In this document: positions 1 to 13,653 of the stretch, in pieces
Layout of the letters: each line of letters begins with the position of its first letter
How positions within the stretch are numbered: position 1 is the first letter of the stretch
Made by a program: the position numbers and the translations under genes
Notes under the pieces: model-generated
What the model saw: the letters and a program-made list of their open reading frames with translations, nothing else
Databases searched by the model: none
Told to the model about the DNA's origin: nothing
Source of the DNA: Panorpa germanica
Lineage: Eukaryota; Arthropoda; Insecta; Mecoptera; Panorpidae
Length of the DNA: 64,000 nucleotides
Direction: 5' to 3'
Assembly: GCA_963678705.1 (NCBI GenBank)
Contig: OY783206.1
Coordinates: 10,985,807-11,049,806, forward strand

Positions 1-149
1 ACAAATATACTGAGAATAAAAGAATATTCTTTACGAAAATGATTAGCAGTGCCGTCATTTAAATAAAACAATGTAAAGTTAAATATTTTTATAATAAATA
101 AATACCATGATATTTATATATTTGTATCTCGTATATTGTGTCTTTCATA

Positions 150-232
150 GGGTCTTTAAATAAATAGAAAAATATAATATTTTTGTGAAAAGTGGTGATA
201 TTTTTATTTTAATCTAAAGTACAAACTCTGAG
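150..232. repeat. Half copy of an inverted-repeat element
   Basis: About 80 bases around GTGAAAAGTGGTGATATTTT closely match one arm of the hairpin repeat at about 26.9 kb, including the following ATTTTAATCTAA and GAGGTTAG. The second arm is missing here, so this is a partial copy. It touches the non-LTR fragment that starts near 243. Confidence 0.45.
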
Positions 233-242
233 GTTAGTTATT

Positions 243-760
243 ACTATTTTATTTTTAATGTTTTTGCCATTTGGCACTACATTCTTGTGCCTTAACTCAT
301 TTATTTACATATCATTGTGCCTAATTCAATTTTGATCCTTATTATATCTAAACATTCTCACTCCTTCCAAAAGAAAGAAAATATTATAATACGGATAAAA
401 ATAAAAACAAAACAGCTACTGCTACTGCTTCGCTTCCTTTTGTTTCTAATCTGTCATTCTTTCTCTTTCCTCGTTATTTTTCTCTAGCTCCGCCATCCAC
501 CTCTTCCATTCACTGTCTCCCATTAATAACTGCCCAATATTCTTTTCGCTTGTTACCTTTTTCTCACATGAAAACTTAATGTGCTCCAATGTTCAATTCC
601 AATTTTTTCCTGTTGTTGTATGTCCCTGTCTCTTCTCTTTAGCTCCTCTTCCACAATTGTTCTCTCTGTCTCCTCTGTCTCTTTTTCGGGCCTCCACCAT
701 CCTTTATTCTTTCTCTTTATTTTTATTGAAAGATTTTGTATTTGCACATAATTATTAGAT
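243..760 (-). mobile_element. Non-LTR retrotransposon 3' end (family A)
   Basis: On the minus strand this contains the C-terminal end of a reverse-transcriptase polyprotein and then a 3' UTR. The minus translation has a charged tail with GQLLMGDSEWKRWMAELEK and repeated E/R runs, and a similar tail (KRWMVEVERR) appears at 21.7 kb. The 3' UTR carries a box reading, on the plus strand, TTTTTGCCATTTGGCACTAC, which recurs near 10.33, 21.55 and 60.0 kb. The copy is 5'-truncated and carries stops. The family type is inferred from the RT fragment in the 10.3-kb copy. Confidence 0.65.
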
Positions 761-1986
761 TACTTATCTATAAATTCTTCCTCTATTAATTTTGAACCAT
801 ATTGTAACACACGTTTTTCAGAACAGAAAAAACTTTTTACTCCATTTTTTTCACACTATTCTGAAAATTAATGATATTTCTAAATCTGTGTAAATATATG
901 AAGACAAAATAGTTACCGCTGTCTTCGATTGTTGTTTAGCCTTTTGAAGGCCCAATAGATAGTCAAATATATTGTGCTGACAACTTGCTAGGCTTAAACG
1001 GCTTTACAAATCTGTAGTTTATTTCAACTCTTGACTTGGATGTGAAATGTATCTTATGTTATTTATAGTTTCACTGTGAATTTAATAGTGATGACAAAAA
1101 TAAGTTTTGGAACGAATTTATAAGACTGTATACGTACCACCTTAGGACGTAAGAAACAAACAAAACATAAAAAAGCAGAAAGTTACAATTTGCTTGTGAA
1201 AAAGCTTAAAAAACCTTAGGATTCTTACAATCAAAATTTAACACCAATAAATAAAAGTTCATTTTTCTATAATTTTTAATATGATGTTTATTCCACTTGA
1301 GAAGCACTGGTTATAATTTACAACAGTCTTGAAACCTGAGACCTGGTTTCTATACATAAGCTGCCTACAACATCCGCATCCCGTGACGTCCTAAAATATA
1401 CTTACTACGCAATTATTGTAATTTACATGTAATTAATGCAAACGTAGTCAGAATAACGACAAATTGTACGTTATGTCGTTCGTTATACGACTTTTAGAAG
1501 AATCCGTTAAACGTATAGCGTAGATCATACTACGAAAGCCTTACCAGCTACGAGTTCATTCTTGCTGTGAGCATTAAGTGTCATTCCCAACTATTGTTTT
1601 ACATCTAGTTTTAATTTTTTCGTTGTAAAAGTAGTATAGCTTATAGCAACATGCGTAATCGTTTTCCGCATATGGCTTAGTTGTAATATTTATTTTCTAA
1701 GTAGGCTAAATTTTCTAAAACGTGAAACATATACAGTGTATTTTTTTTATCGAACGATTTTATAACCAACAATCAATCAAAGTAAAATTTCTTTTCTACT
1801 TGACAAAAATAAAGATAAAATAGAAATAATAAAATAAATATGTTTGTTAAGTTTTAAGTTGAATTTAATTGTACAATGAAATGTAATTATAAGAAGTAAT
1901 GTAAGAAAAATATAAAGCTTTGTGGCATATACATTACATAAATATATCGATAAAGAAAGAAAAATATAATTATATTAAATAAAGTA
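761..1986. other. Intergenic, no gene seen
   Basis: AT-rich sequence with no ORF over 60 codons that resembles a protein. Short patches of balanced composition near 1370-1560 show no recognisable domain. Confidence 0.6.
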
Positions 1987-2325
1987 CGAGGGTAGTTTTA
2001 TTTCAATCTTTTTTTTTTTATTTTGAAAGAGCGCTTTATTTCCCAATAAATGATATTTTTTCGGTAAAAAAGCGTTTCATTTACCAACATAGTCTCCTTT
2101 AAACTTAATACATTTAGTTCAGCGATTTTCCAATTTTCTTATTCCTTTCAAATAATAGGTTTTCTCAAGGTCATCGAGATAAACCATTTCTTCCAGTTTG
2201 GAAACAGGAAATAGTTGCAGCGGCTAAATCTGGAGAATATGCAGGATGTGGTAGCAGTTCGTAGTCCAATTTATGTGTTTTTGCCATGGTGACTACACAC
2301 TCAATCGCAACCGCGGCCTCCATTG
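1987..2325 (-). pseudogene. Mariner transposase C-terminal remnant
   Basis: Minus-strand translation gives the end of a mariner-type DDD transposase. The segment LDYELLPHPAYSPDLAA carries the third catalytic Asp in the PHPxYSPDLAP motif. After a deletion and frameshift come LDDLEKTYYLKGIRKLENR and KCIKFKGDYVGK followed by a stop. A Trp codon has become TGA between the last two blocks. The outer end is a terminal repeat beginning CGAGGGTAGTTTTATTTCAA at 1987, preceded by TA, the mariner target dinucleotide. The 5' part of the element is lost. It is clearly non-functional. Confidence 0.8.
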
Positions 2326-4018
2326 CGCGGGGAATTAAAAAAGTAACCTAACATCACATTACTGCCGTATATTAATTAGTATACACTAATTATATTCAAA
2401 ATAGAAACTGCATAAACCCATATTCTATTATTTGACAAATATATACATTTTACGGTTTTAAAATTAAAACAGTAGATGCGAATGGCACTTCAGCTTAAAC
2501 CGTATCGATGTTGTTTTGCGTTTTACCTTACGCTGGGCGGATGGCCTTGGAAGGAAAGTGACTTGGTATTTATAGAAAATGTAAATACATACGTTTAATG
2601 AAGATTTATGCATGCAGCCTGTTTCTACGTTTGTGCTTCTTTGTTTGGGGTGTACACGTGTTTTAAATTGAGCTGTCATCAGAAGGGGTTGTTTATCTGT
2701 TGTGAAAAATATTTAAAACGCGTAGTTGTAAAATATTGTCGTCGTAACTGAAATCTTGTAAATCTATAAAACGTAATACGTATAAGGCGATAGTTTCAAA
2801 AATCTCGCTTCGTTCTCGTTACTTTGGAAAAAAAAGGTATCGTTTCAGTCTCGGTCTCGTCTCTTCACATCTCGTTATTGTGAGAACTTACTTCTAAGAT
2901 AGTCCTAAACAAAGTAATTTATTATATTATTTCGGCTAATTATTGCTTTTATTCTAAATTTTTCACACACTAAGCATATTACCATTAATTGTATCAAATT
3001 AAAAAAAAAAAAAAAAACTTTTTACACAGTTAGTTGACCAACTGGCTCAATTTCACTTAATGCATCATCACTTTCATCTAATCTCTGCCCTTTTTTCAGG
3101 TTGACACTACTCTACACTCAACGACATTTTTGCGGCAACTAAAGGCTAAAATGTCTTCAAACAATCGCATTGTAAGTAATGTACATTCATATTTATTTTC
3201 CCTCAAAACATTCGTTTCCGTTCGGCTACAAAATGTTGTAAAAGACAAAATTATAAAATAAATATATTTAACAGATGTTTGTTTACCAGATTTTATATTT
3301 CGTTAATGTTCGACCTAACCATTTTTGTAATAAAAAAGAATGATTTAGAACGGAAATGAACGTTTATGTTATTGTTGGTATATTTTTCTTGCAATTTTTT
3401 TTTTAAATAACGTCAACGAGACCAGACGAGACTCTAATATCTCGCCGTATGTGGTCTAGGTTTCGTCTCAATAGTTTTTAGAAATGTATCATCTCGCTTT
3501 TACAAGTCTCGTGCTCGTGTGAAGCCCTTGTAATCACTGAAAACACTGTAATAAAATTTGTATAATACAATGTTACATCACAACAGCATATACATAGAAT
3601 ATGCAATATACATGAATGTACCCGTATATACCTGGATATACTATGTATATCCAAGTGTTTTCTGGGTAATTCCATTTCCAAGAAAATTTAAACGATGAAG
3701 TACACACTCTTCATGTCGCAATAACAAAAAGGTGTATTACAAAGTTTGTTACAACCGATTTTTTTACAGTGTACTTACAGTTTCCTCGGTAGCACATAAA
3801 GTTGCTATATTATGAAGGTGGTAGATAACAATAAATTAAATCGATTACTTATTATTCTACAGATTTTGATGCTAACCTAGTAACATCAAGTGACAATTCA
3901 AATTTCAAATAGCTATATTTCCGTCAATTTTTCAATATTTAAAAAAGTAAAAGCGCTTATATAGATACAAGTTATTAATCAATCGAATCGAAATAAGGTA
4001 AAAAATAAGAAAAAGCAA
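2326..4018. other. Intergenic; possible isolated first coding exon
   Basis: Mostly AT-rich. Two patches (2800-2880 and 3415-3520) are dense in CTCGTCTC-like motifs in both orientations and may be ends of an unknown element. An A18 tract lies at about 3001. Between them, 3100-3171 looks like an exon: a CTTTTTTCAG acceptor, an ATG at 3151 followed by six codons (MSSNNRI), and a GTAAGT donor. No partner exon was found, so it is not called as a gene. Confidence 0.4.
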
Positions 4019-4395
4019 AACTCCAGCTCACCTGTACAAAATTAATATTAAATCTGACGATAGATGTCAATGTGGTGAAGAAGGAACTTTCATCGGAGGA
4101 TGAAAGGAGGAAAGGAGGATCATATTTTATTTGAATGCATAAACTATTGTTTAGAAAGATCAAAATTGAATAGTGATACATTAGATGTGATTACAACTTT
4201 TCCTGTTAATACTAAATTTTTGTTAAGTAATTCAAAATTAATTAGTGAATTATTGAAATATTTAGAAATTTGTAAAATTGAATTATAAATTATAAAAGAT
4301 GTATAAAAAATGTTTAATGGTGGCTATGAAAAGGAGTCAGTCAGGAGAAAGAAAGTCAAGGCAAATAAGTAAATAAATATTAAAAAAAAATATAT
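4019..4395 (+). mobile_element. RNase H-type non-LTR element, 3' end (copy 1)
   Basis: Plus-strand translation matches the C-terminus of the protein at 19.0-19.7 kb almost residue for residue. AHLYKINIKSDDRCQCGEEG is followed, after an interruption, by HILFECINYCLERSKLNS and a terminal KYLEICKIEL plus stop. The interruption at about 4091-4120 is an extra purine stretch of GGAGGA repeats that puts a stop in frame. A matching 3' UTR and a poly(A) tail follow at 4381. The copy is severely 5'-truncated. Confidence 0.75.
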
Positions 4396-4877
4396 TTCAA
4401 TCAAAATCCGACTTTTAGAAATGAGTATTTGAATATGTGTCACAAATTTACAAACTATATCTCAAATTAAGTTAGAGTTAAACATTATTAAAAAATGTTT
4501 TAAAACACTGAAGTAAACTACTCGTTGGTTAACAGCAAACGGTTTTAATCTCAGTGGTTTATCTGTAACGAAGTTGATCGATAGCTGAAGTTGAACGAAA
4601 ACCAGAGCCAACGTAATCATTTGTCAAAAGCACCGTCCACCGTCCATCGTGCATCTACTATGGTTCACAGCAGGGTCTAGGGTCCAGGGTCCAGCATCCA
4701 GTGACAGACATATGAAACACAGCACACAACTCACAGTTTAATACGTGGCCTCTGACAACCAACGTTAACAACGTTTGAGGAAAAGTGGGAGGTCGAGATG
4801 AGTATCCTAATACCCAGAGCTATGCTATTTAACAGAGGTTAACAACATTTTATTTTAGATGTATATGTATTTGTATT
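4396..4877. other. Intergenic with short CCACCGTCC / GGGTCCA repeats
   Basis: No gene. Around 4633-4700 there is a local cluster of imperfect short repeats (CACCGTCCACCGTCCATCG, then GGGTCTAGGGTCCAGGGTCC). It looks like simple-sequence expansion. Confidence 0.5.
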
Positions 4878-5105
4878 TGGTAATTTAATGTATGTGTCGT
4901 TAGGCCTTACATTCTTTCAATTGAACTTAAAACTATTCAAACATTTTAATCATTCAAAACGCACTATTTCTCATTATTTCTCGCTCTTTCCTCCTTCCTT
5001 GTACCTTACCTTCGTTATCCACCTTTTTCCTTCTTTGTGTCCTTCCTACAACTCCTCCATTTTGTTTTCTTTGTCAATCCTAACATAGCATTTTCCCTTC
5101 ATATA
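4878..5105 (-). mobile_element. Degenerate non-LTR fragment related to family A
   Basis: The start (TTTAATGTATGTGTCGTTAG) resembles the family A 3' UTR box and is closer still to a fragment at 18.85 kb. The pyrimidine-rich sequence after it has the same layout as the charged-tail coding region of the other copies. No intact reading frame remains. Confidence 0.4.
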
Positions 5106-7877
5106 CTCCAACGTCTTGCGTCTCCTTTTCTCGCGTACACATTATGCAGATCCTCTCTTCTATTTCTTCCCAATATATGTTTCCCTTCTGTTCATTATCC
5201 GTTCTAAATCTTTCTGTTTTTCTTTTCTGTCTTGTGTACTCTCTATTTTATTACTTTAATCTATTCCTACTATTACATTATGTACTATTCACTGAATGTA
5301 TTTTCACTTTCTTACTTGCTACGAGTCATATTACCAACTTTATGAGTATTAAAAAATTATTCAGAAACTGGAGTCGATTCCAGATCTTCTGTTTAGTATA
5401 CAGATGATTTCCAAATACCAACTACCTCTAACCGATAAATTACACTCATTTTTAATCGAAGACATGAAGTCGTTGCCTAAGTCATTTGATCAAACTAGGT
5501 GTTTTCTATAGCCCTATTCATTGGTACTTGCACTGTACAACTTGGTACTGCCTAGTCGTACCTACAACACTAGAACTCCGTCTCCATTGTCTTTTATTTC
5601 ACTTCTCTTTTTCCAATCTTGTATTCCTTCCATAATAAATTTAATAAAGATTTATTTTGATAGTTATATGTTTTGTGGTTTTTGTAATTATTTTATTTTT
5701 TGATAATGAAATGCAATTTATAACATAGTGAGAAATTCCTGCAGTTCTGCAACCTTGACTAGATCATCTATCATGACATTCCGAATTCTCAGTCAAATGC
5801 TCTTCACGCATGCTCTACTCAAATTTCGACTTTCGGAGATATCTCAAGGAACAAGGAAGGGTTTTACCCTTTTTTAGTAACATTTCTATACGATAGAAAA
5901 GGAAACTTGTGAATGTAGTGATAGTACTACAGTTTATTTTGTAATATTATGTGAGTGCTATTATTAAGGCATTTAGATACCTCTTATGAGAGGGGGTGGT
6001 TGGTCTGGTAAAATTCCCAAGAATTTGAATCTCGGCAAATACTGCCTCCGTGCTCCCAAATAAAATTTTGAAATTTTTTTATTTTTTTTTTTAAATAATA
6101 TACTTAATTATTCTAGAATCCAGAATATGAACTTTCTCCAAAATTCCAAAGCCCCCGAATTTCTTCAACCCCCTTTTTCAATTTTTGAATTTCTAATTTT
6201 TGAGAAATGTCAGCATTGAATACCTTAATACACATGCAAAATTTCAACTTTCTATCTTTTACGAATTAAAAGTAATACAGCAAAAAAGGGCTCACTTTTT
6301 TTCCAGTTTTTCCAAAGTTACGGGTTTCCAGGAAATCCGGGGACGCCAAAAAACTTAGAATTTTTTTCTCTACGAAATAGGAAATTTTCAAAAACATTGA
6401 TGGAGCGCTTTTCGAGCTACCATACAAAATTCAGTAGCAAACATATAAGAATAGAAACATATAAACATATAAGAATATAAACATACAGTTGGAACATTAT
6501 AATATAGGATAATTAGAAATACAATGGGTTTCAAGTATTTCATTAATGATTCCAATTAATAGAAGATATTCTCGTATTTTAGGTTTGGAGCTTCTGGCAC
6601 AAACACTTAAAAGTGTTAATTTCCATGAATTTGAACATTTACCAGATTACCGGTTTCCATGGAAATGTAATTCATTGGGGAGATGTTAATTACGATTTAA
6701 ATTGATCTGATCAATAATAATCTCATAATATGCGTGTATTATAAATACACCCTCATATTTAAGGGATGGTTTTTATAACTGATTACATTCAGTGCTCTAG
6801 AAAAGATTTTATAAAAGAATTGTAATTTATTTAACAGGATTGTTGAATTTATCCCGTTAAATGACGTTGTATCCAGGATCGCTTTTAGCTTTCAGCAGAC
6901 CCTAGACTGAATAATCAGTCATTTTCCTGCTAAAACTAATTAGAGCTATATATCTTTTATTATTCTACAACCATTATTTCGTGTCGTATATGTCTTATTA
7001 GGATTAGTATGACTAGATTAATTCAGAGGGGGTTGTAAAAGACTATTGGTTGAAATCTAAGTACTACAGACGTGGTAGTAATGCATTTTGCTTCTTTCGC
7101 CTTCGATTTCGATCAGAAACGCCTACGAAATGAACACGCTTTTTTTGTTGTACATAAGTCTCCCTATATCGCACAAATGTCGATTCAGATTCTAGGTGGA
7201 GTCTGAGAATATCGTATTCGAATTTTATTTGATACAACCTTAGAACTTTAGACTTTATCTTAACAATAATTAAAACTAGTTGCAATAGCCTGTCAAAACC
7301 TATTTTAACCTTTCTTTTATAGTTATAGTATTCGTGGAGGTACGGGCGCGTAGGCCGCAGCCTACGTAACCTATTCTTAAAACTGGCCCCGCCCTTACTT
7401 GTTGGCATGCTTCTTCTTGAAATTTCCATTTCAATGTTTCCCCATTTATTTGATTTATGTAATTATCTAAAACGATTCAAACGTCAATCAGAATTGCTTG
7501 TTTTGAGGCTTAACAGTTTGTCTGTAAAGGGTGGTAAATATTAACATCCCCTCTTTGAAGGTATTTAGGATATTGACTAAAGTTTGTCTTATCTTCATAT
7601 AACAGCCTTCATATAAAGGTGTAGTAGTGATGGGTGGCATGGGTGGTTGGGTCAGGTGGGGTTGTAAAAGGTCACATCATGTCAAGTTTACTAGAACTTT
7701 AACAAACTCTCACTTAGTAAATCGAAATTATATTTTATATAACGCTACGGGCGTTTACGAAAATTGTTTTGTTAATTACTTGAAATTGTTACTCGAATTT
7801 AATTATGTATCCTTATTTCTGAAGTCAGTTATTTTGTAATCAATACATTTTCGTGGCTTGTCATATATCATCTATTG
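5106..7877. other. Intergenic, no gene seen
   Basis: Pyrimidine-rich at 5106-5260 and AT-rich elsewhere. A 121-codon minus-strand ORF at 7064-7429 encodes a basic protein with no motif I recognise, no start context or neighbour to support it, and is not called. 6000-6420 has long runs of T with short GC-richer patches and may be an unclassified repeat. Confidence 0.5.
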
Positions 7878-8100
7878 CTGTGTTTCCTAACCTTTTCGAA
7901 CCCAGAACCCTGAAGATGAATTTTAAAACAATAATATCAGTTAGATAGCATTTAAGTTAATACATACTTTTATTGCTATGACGTTAGTAATTTCGTTTTA
8001 CCTTGTTTGGTAATTTTTTTGTATTCGATAGAATTGAAAATCACCTATTTCTAGTAGAACAGCCACTGGTGCAATTTTATCTAGTATATATTTTCTAGTG
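7878..8100 (+). mobile_element. Possible hAT element end (remnant)
   Basis: The sequence TGCTGTGTTTCCTAACCTTT followed by TCGAACCCAGAACCCTGA resembles the widespread hAT terminal consensus CAGTGTTTCCCAACC. The matching inverted end was not found, so the right limit is arbitrary and the call is weak. Confidence 0.3.
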
Positions 8101-8499
8101 CATTTTCTAATATTTATAACAACTAAGAGCTTCTTATTTTATTTTAACTATTTCCGGTCCAGATTGTCATATTAAAAGTATTACGCGGACGGAATTTAAA
8201 AAATATATGTACATATTAACTAACTATGTAATTTCAACTGCAAAATTAATTAAATTGTGGTAAGATTTATTCTACATTCTTCACCCTCTTCTCCGGACTA
8301 AACCTGTTGTGACCTTTTTTTCTTTCATCTTTCAATGTCATTAAATGAGCCAGCCACTGGTGAAATTAAGGAGTTTGACAAATTATACTTCTTAGAGAGC
8401 ATAGAAAAGGTAGAACACCAATGGAATAAGTGTTGGAATCAAGCTTCATTGCTTTGCTTAAACGGTATTTTTTTCCCTTAAAGAGCAATGCTTTATCAA

Positions 8500-8705
8500 C
8501 ACATGAAATTAAGATTTTTCTATTATTTTAAAAGTTACTAACTCATTAAACTCGTGAACTAACGGTCGGAATGTCATTAATTTTGACATATACCGTTTGA
8601 AGGTTGGTACTATCTAAAAATGATATGGATTTGTCAAGAGTGGAGCTATCTATATGTCATTACTACACGTACTTATTGAGAGATGTGATATGTTGAAAAA
8701 TAAAT
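8500..8705 (+). repeat. Dispersed repeat family F, copy 1
   Basis: About 200 bases including CATATACCGTTTGAAGGTTG and ATGATATGGATTTGTCAAGA match the reverse complement of 18600-18800 with scattered differences. The two copies lie in opposite orientation. No coding potential or terminal inverted repeat was recognised, so the repeat class is unknown. Confidence 0.5.
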
Positions 8706-10324
8706 TGAATTAAGAAAAATGTTATTATTCTTAAATTATTACAAAATGTTTATATTTTATGACTTTTTTTTAGTGTCTAGTTTTCTTCTATATCTATCTA
8801 TAATAGTAAAATGTGGTAATATCGTTATATATATTCTTGCCAGTAGTTCAGTGACACAATATTAAGTTAATATCATTAGGTTGATAGCGTGTAAATTCTC
8901 ATAGTTAATTAAACAAATAAAGAAAGCATATCTTTTTGGGTAATATATTATAGGTGCATATAATACTCATATACACCCAGTAAACAATTTGGTGAAGTGT
9001 CCTGTTTTGTGACGTTTCTATCACTATTGCACTTCAATTATAGTTCGCATCAACTATATCTTCATTTGCATTCCGACAGGTGGAGCGGTTTCGCTATTTG
9101 TTGCCGATAAAATACATATTTCATATGAACGATTTTGAGAAATTATAAATGAACTCTTTCATCAAAAAATCATGCGCATCTTCAATATGATGTCAAAGTG
9201 ACTCCAAAATGTTTACTGGGACCGGATGACCAGATTTTTTAAAATTATTTCTTCAAGTGAATTAACTAGGTAGTTATTAGCACTGGAAACAATATATACA
9301 GTTATATATACAAACAATCAATATACAATAACAAACAGTATATACGTTTACCAACATTGTGACCAGATTTTGTTTATAATGTTATACAAATAAACATAAC
9401 TACTGGTTACTATTTGGAAACGTTTGTCAAAAATACCCAAAAATAGCTTGAAAAGAAAAGGCGTGTTCAACGGTAATAAAATTCATTTATATTAGTGTTA
9501 TTATTTTTTCAAAGTTTAACTGTGACTATAATATACTCATATACGAATATTGAAGTAGATATTCAAATGAAGGCGCGCGTTCGCGTGACTTGTTTAATAT
9601 AATAACTATATTATGAATTACAATTACTGTATTAAAATTTGAGCGATGTTCAACCATCAAACATCAGTCGGTAAAGCCATTTTAGCGGTTTAGTAACCCT
9701 CCCAACCTCCTAACCACCTAACCCCTACCCCCTATTAGACAAGAAACAATTTATTAGTATAACGTGTCATATAATTTACAGAAATTATTTATTAACTGTA
9801 TTATAACAAGAAATATGAAATATGTGAACGCTGTGTGAAGTAATAAATAGTTCGCTTTTGAATGACTCTATCTACAAATTGTTATGTAACTAGTGTTTAC
9901 TTTGTAAATGACGTCATCATATACTGGTGTATGGTATATATATTTTAGTTCAACTACTCACTTATAGATGCCAGACATAATTATTTTAGTTACAATTTTA
10001 AAAATATAGATTGTGTTCTTTCCAATTTGAATAAAGTATTACATGTTTAAATTTAAAGCATTAATTCCCATTTACAATTACAAATTGACAGATAATAGAA
10101 CATCAGTTTCTAATGATCTTCGTTTTCGCAAAATCAATTTTGCAAAAATTGGTGCTTTACTTGTGAAAAATTCTTTAGATGCCCCTTTTTTAGGCTATGG
10201 TTGTACTGCTACCTGGTTGTAAAAATGCCAGCACTGAAATAAATTTGTAATTCTGTAATACATTGAATCATATAAATGTACACTATTAGTACTTATTAAT
10301 TATTATTTAAATTGTTTATTATTA
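8706..10324. other. Intergenic, no gene seen
   Basis: AT-rich. 9240-9360 contains TAGTTATTAGCAC...AATATATACA, a short fragment of the SINE-like repeat seen at 20.1 and 57.8 kb. 9690-9740 is a C-rich stretch. Nothing coding is recognisable. Confidence 0.5.
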
Positions 10325-10900
10325 TTATTTATTTTATTGTTTTTGCTATAGGGCACTACATTCTTTTGCCTTAACTCATTAAATTACATATCATTGTGCT
10401 TAATTACATTTGTGATCCTTATTATTATATCTAAACTTTCTTACTACTTATAAATTGATTGATTATCTACTGGTCTGTTCTCCTTAGCTCCTCTTCCGCA
10501 CTTGTGCCTTCTCCTTCTCTCTACCTCCTCTATCGCCATTCCATTCCTTTCAAAATTCTCTTTTCTCTCTTTTCCGTGTCTCCTCCCCCACTCTATTTTC
10601 TACTCCCCTCTCTAATTTTCCTTAAAATTTCGCCATCATCGTTACTCATTTTCACCTCGAACTTGACTGTTCTTCTTTTTGCTTTTATTCTTATCTTGTC
10701 CCTTTTTAACTCCTCCATTACCATATATCCCGGCGTGCACCTGTCCAACAGTTGTATTTAATATATCTCTCCCGAATTCTTTCCAATTTCTCTTGCTTCT
10801 TCCACCCCATATCCTCACCTCTGTTCCGTACATCATCATACTCGTTATTAGTCCATCAAACACATTTTCTTCTAATCTCCACACCCTTCTCATTGCTAAA
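10325..10900 (-). mobile_element. Non-LTR retrotransposon fragment with RT C-terminus (family A)
   Basis: A minus-strand frame (10642-10893) reads VWRLEENVFDGLITSMMMYG then TEVRIWGG. This resembles the region just after the RT core of a common arthropod non-LTR group whose proteins read YGAEIWGW. TTVGQVHAGIYGNGGVKKGQ then parallels that family's LDRxTPGYxVxEE block, decayed. The 3' UTR box (plus strand GGGCACTACATTCTTTTGCC) ends the element near 10330. Frameshifts are present and the copy is inactive. Confidence 0.7.
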
Positions 10901-13653
10901 TCCGCTTCTTCGCTACCTTCCTTATCTGCATCTCTTCTTCAGTGTTATTATTTATATTGTTATTATTATTATTTTTGCACTATTCTTTGAGAAGTCTAAA
11001 GAATTAAAAAAAATAAAAAAATCTTGCAGTTTTCAATTTAATAGTAACCGTTTGACAGTCATCCAAAATAATGTATGGTCGGTGAGATCTTAATTCTTAG
11101 AGCCTAGATCTTACGATGTTGTCAGCTTTTTACAACGACAAAAGTAAATGCTTGTAAATTGTAATCAGAATACCATATATGAATTCATCACTAGGATCGC
11201 TTTAAAATGGCAAACAGAAGTTCCTTACTCTAATAATTAGGTAAATTTCCTAATCTTCAATTCTGAAAAGTGTACATGTGTTTTCAAATTAAAATAACAT
11301 AGACAGGAAATGGTGATATCTTAAAAAGTCGTCTAAAGAGCATTATAGAGAGGTTTAAAGAGACACAGAATAAATACGAGAAACACTGCGCAATGCTGGT
11401 AGTATCTATGCAGGTACGCATTCAGGCACGGTCTGCACTGGCTGCAATGAAAGAGCCCACTTCGCGGTCAAGAAAAACAAAACTCATCATATTAGTTTAT
11501 CCACTATATAAATGTTATGTAAAAGCCACATTTGTGTTTAATGGATATAACGGTATATTCTACTATTCCGTTTTACGAATTACAAGGACTAGATAAATAA
11601 TCTAAGTCAAAGCAATACCCCTAAGGGTTCCAGAAGCCTTTTACACATTTTCAAATACAAAAACACGAACCCTTCTTAGTGGAAAATTCAACACGAGAAT
11701 TCTAAAGCTGTTGTAACAGTTCATTTACGATGAAAATCTATTTAGTTGGCGGATGGTGCGTTGGCGACGTCGACGTCGGGTCGGCGGTGCGTCGATTCTA
11801 TGCAGAAAACACACATGGTTATTGTTGAATTCCTTTTAAGGACTCTAGGGCAATGGGCAAGAAGATAAAATGCCTATAGGGGTTGTTCGTTCTGTAGTAT
11901 GTTCGGTTTAGAAGGCTTTTATTACAACCCCCGTTCCATCAGATGGATTTGTATGACCGGAAATACTATAACAATATTATTAATAGGGTAGTTGCTGAAA
12001 ACAAATTGAAATTTAACACTTTGTTAAATCAGTTAAAGAATTTTATATGATTTTTTTTATCGTTTTCTCATGTTCCTATTTATTAGAACTTCTTAGGAGA
12101 AGAATTAAACAAGTATTACATTGCTCTAAGTAATATATAGTCACCATTAGATCCAGAAGTGTACAGAGAGGGGATTTTTATTGATTTTCTGTGGGATCCT
12201 AAAAAGGTAACTTTATCGCCAGGTACTGAAGGTACTAGGTACAGTTGGACTAGATAATTGTGCGAACACATTAACCAGCCATGATATGCTACTGATTAAA
12301 GCGTAATAGATGAGATATGAATTATGTTCATCTTAAGAAACCTGCAAATTCATTTTTAAGTTCTTTTGAAAAATGTTTGTTTCGTGGGAAAACATCCTTG
12401 GAAATAGTTGGATAATGTGCTGCTGATTTCAATTTAGGGAATTAGGTAAAATTAAACTTCCCTTTAAATATCATTCCCACTCATTATTTTAATTTTGTTT
12501 TTAATTTAAATTGTATAGCATATGGGAATATCTCAAGTCAATCACTGCACCATTTTTAATTTAAAATTTAATTTACCTTTCCTTTGTGTTTTTTTTTCAA
12601 TCCTTGTAAGGTCCAAATTAAATTGTATCCAGCTCTCCGACGCCCATTCTTTACAGACAATGTAGTCCTCACGTTAATGCGGCGCTGTTTTATCATTGTT
12701 TTATTTAATCTGCTTCTATTCTGCAAAATTTTCAGATATGTTTATAAATAATTTTGTACTCAAAATAATTGAATAGTGCGTCAAAGTTTGGGAGCCTATG
12801 GAATATAGAGTACTTTTTAAAAAAATGCAATTAAAAATTACAATGTTTTATAAATATTTTAAATGTGAAAAATAAAAATATTGTATAAATATCGATTATT
12901 TAAAGAACCCCATTGGGAGACAGACTATTCTGTTTATATCTATATTAAAAATATTTACTGGTATTTGTGTCCTTTGATTTCACATAAAAATAAATACATA
13001 CACACCCACACACACACACACATTAAACCAGTAATCACAACAATGTTTTTACAATCCTCTTGGATATTTTCGCATTAACTTAATGGAATACATATAAATC
13101 ACTTTTTTCTAAGGGACCTCTTTATACATATAAATATAGCATACTATATAGTAAATATGAAGTTTACTTGCACACAATTCATATAAACATATTTCCTATG
13201 ATACTTCCTTTTTTCATCAGTGTTGCGTTTATATTTTTAACAGGGTACACCTGTGTGCTTCAAAATCAAAAGTTGTTTGATTAGTTTTACTTTATATAGC
13301 ACCTTACTGTCATAAAAATGTTATATAACTATTTTAAGTATACAAATACAAACATTTAAATGGTTTTTGGAATTATCACTCTTTGTTTTAATTATCCACT
13401 TATCAACAGGGAAGGGCACGCTAATCAACACATTGGATTTAATAAATTAAACGAGGAAGAGAAGGGATGTCAGGAAGAGTTATATGCAAGCGGTATCTGT
13501 ATGTTTATTTGTATAAATACATTCCACTACCAGTTGCATTTCATATTGAAAAATGGGTTTAAAAAGTTACATTCGTGCTAATGCTGATATTGTTGGTAAT
13601 AAAGACAATTTTAGACTCTTCTAATCCAGGTTTCATTTAAAACTCCAACGCCA
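10901..13653. other. Intergenic, no gene seen
   Basis: No supported gene. A short GC-rich patch at 11745-11800 contains the palindrome GACGTCGACGTC and repeated GGTGCGTCG-like words. A (CA)n run lies at about 13001-13022. The rest is AT-rich. Confidence 0.5.

Noticed and set aside
7064-7429. 121-codon minus-strand ORF, basic protein
   Set aside because: No recognisable motif, no splice context and no second copy; chance ORF or decayed repeat is more likely.
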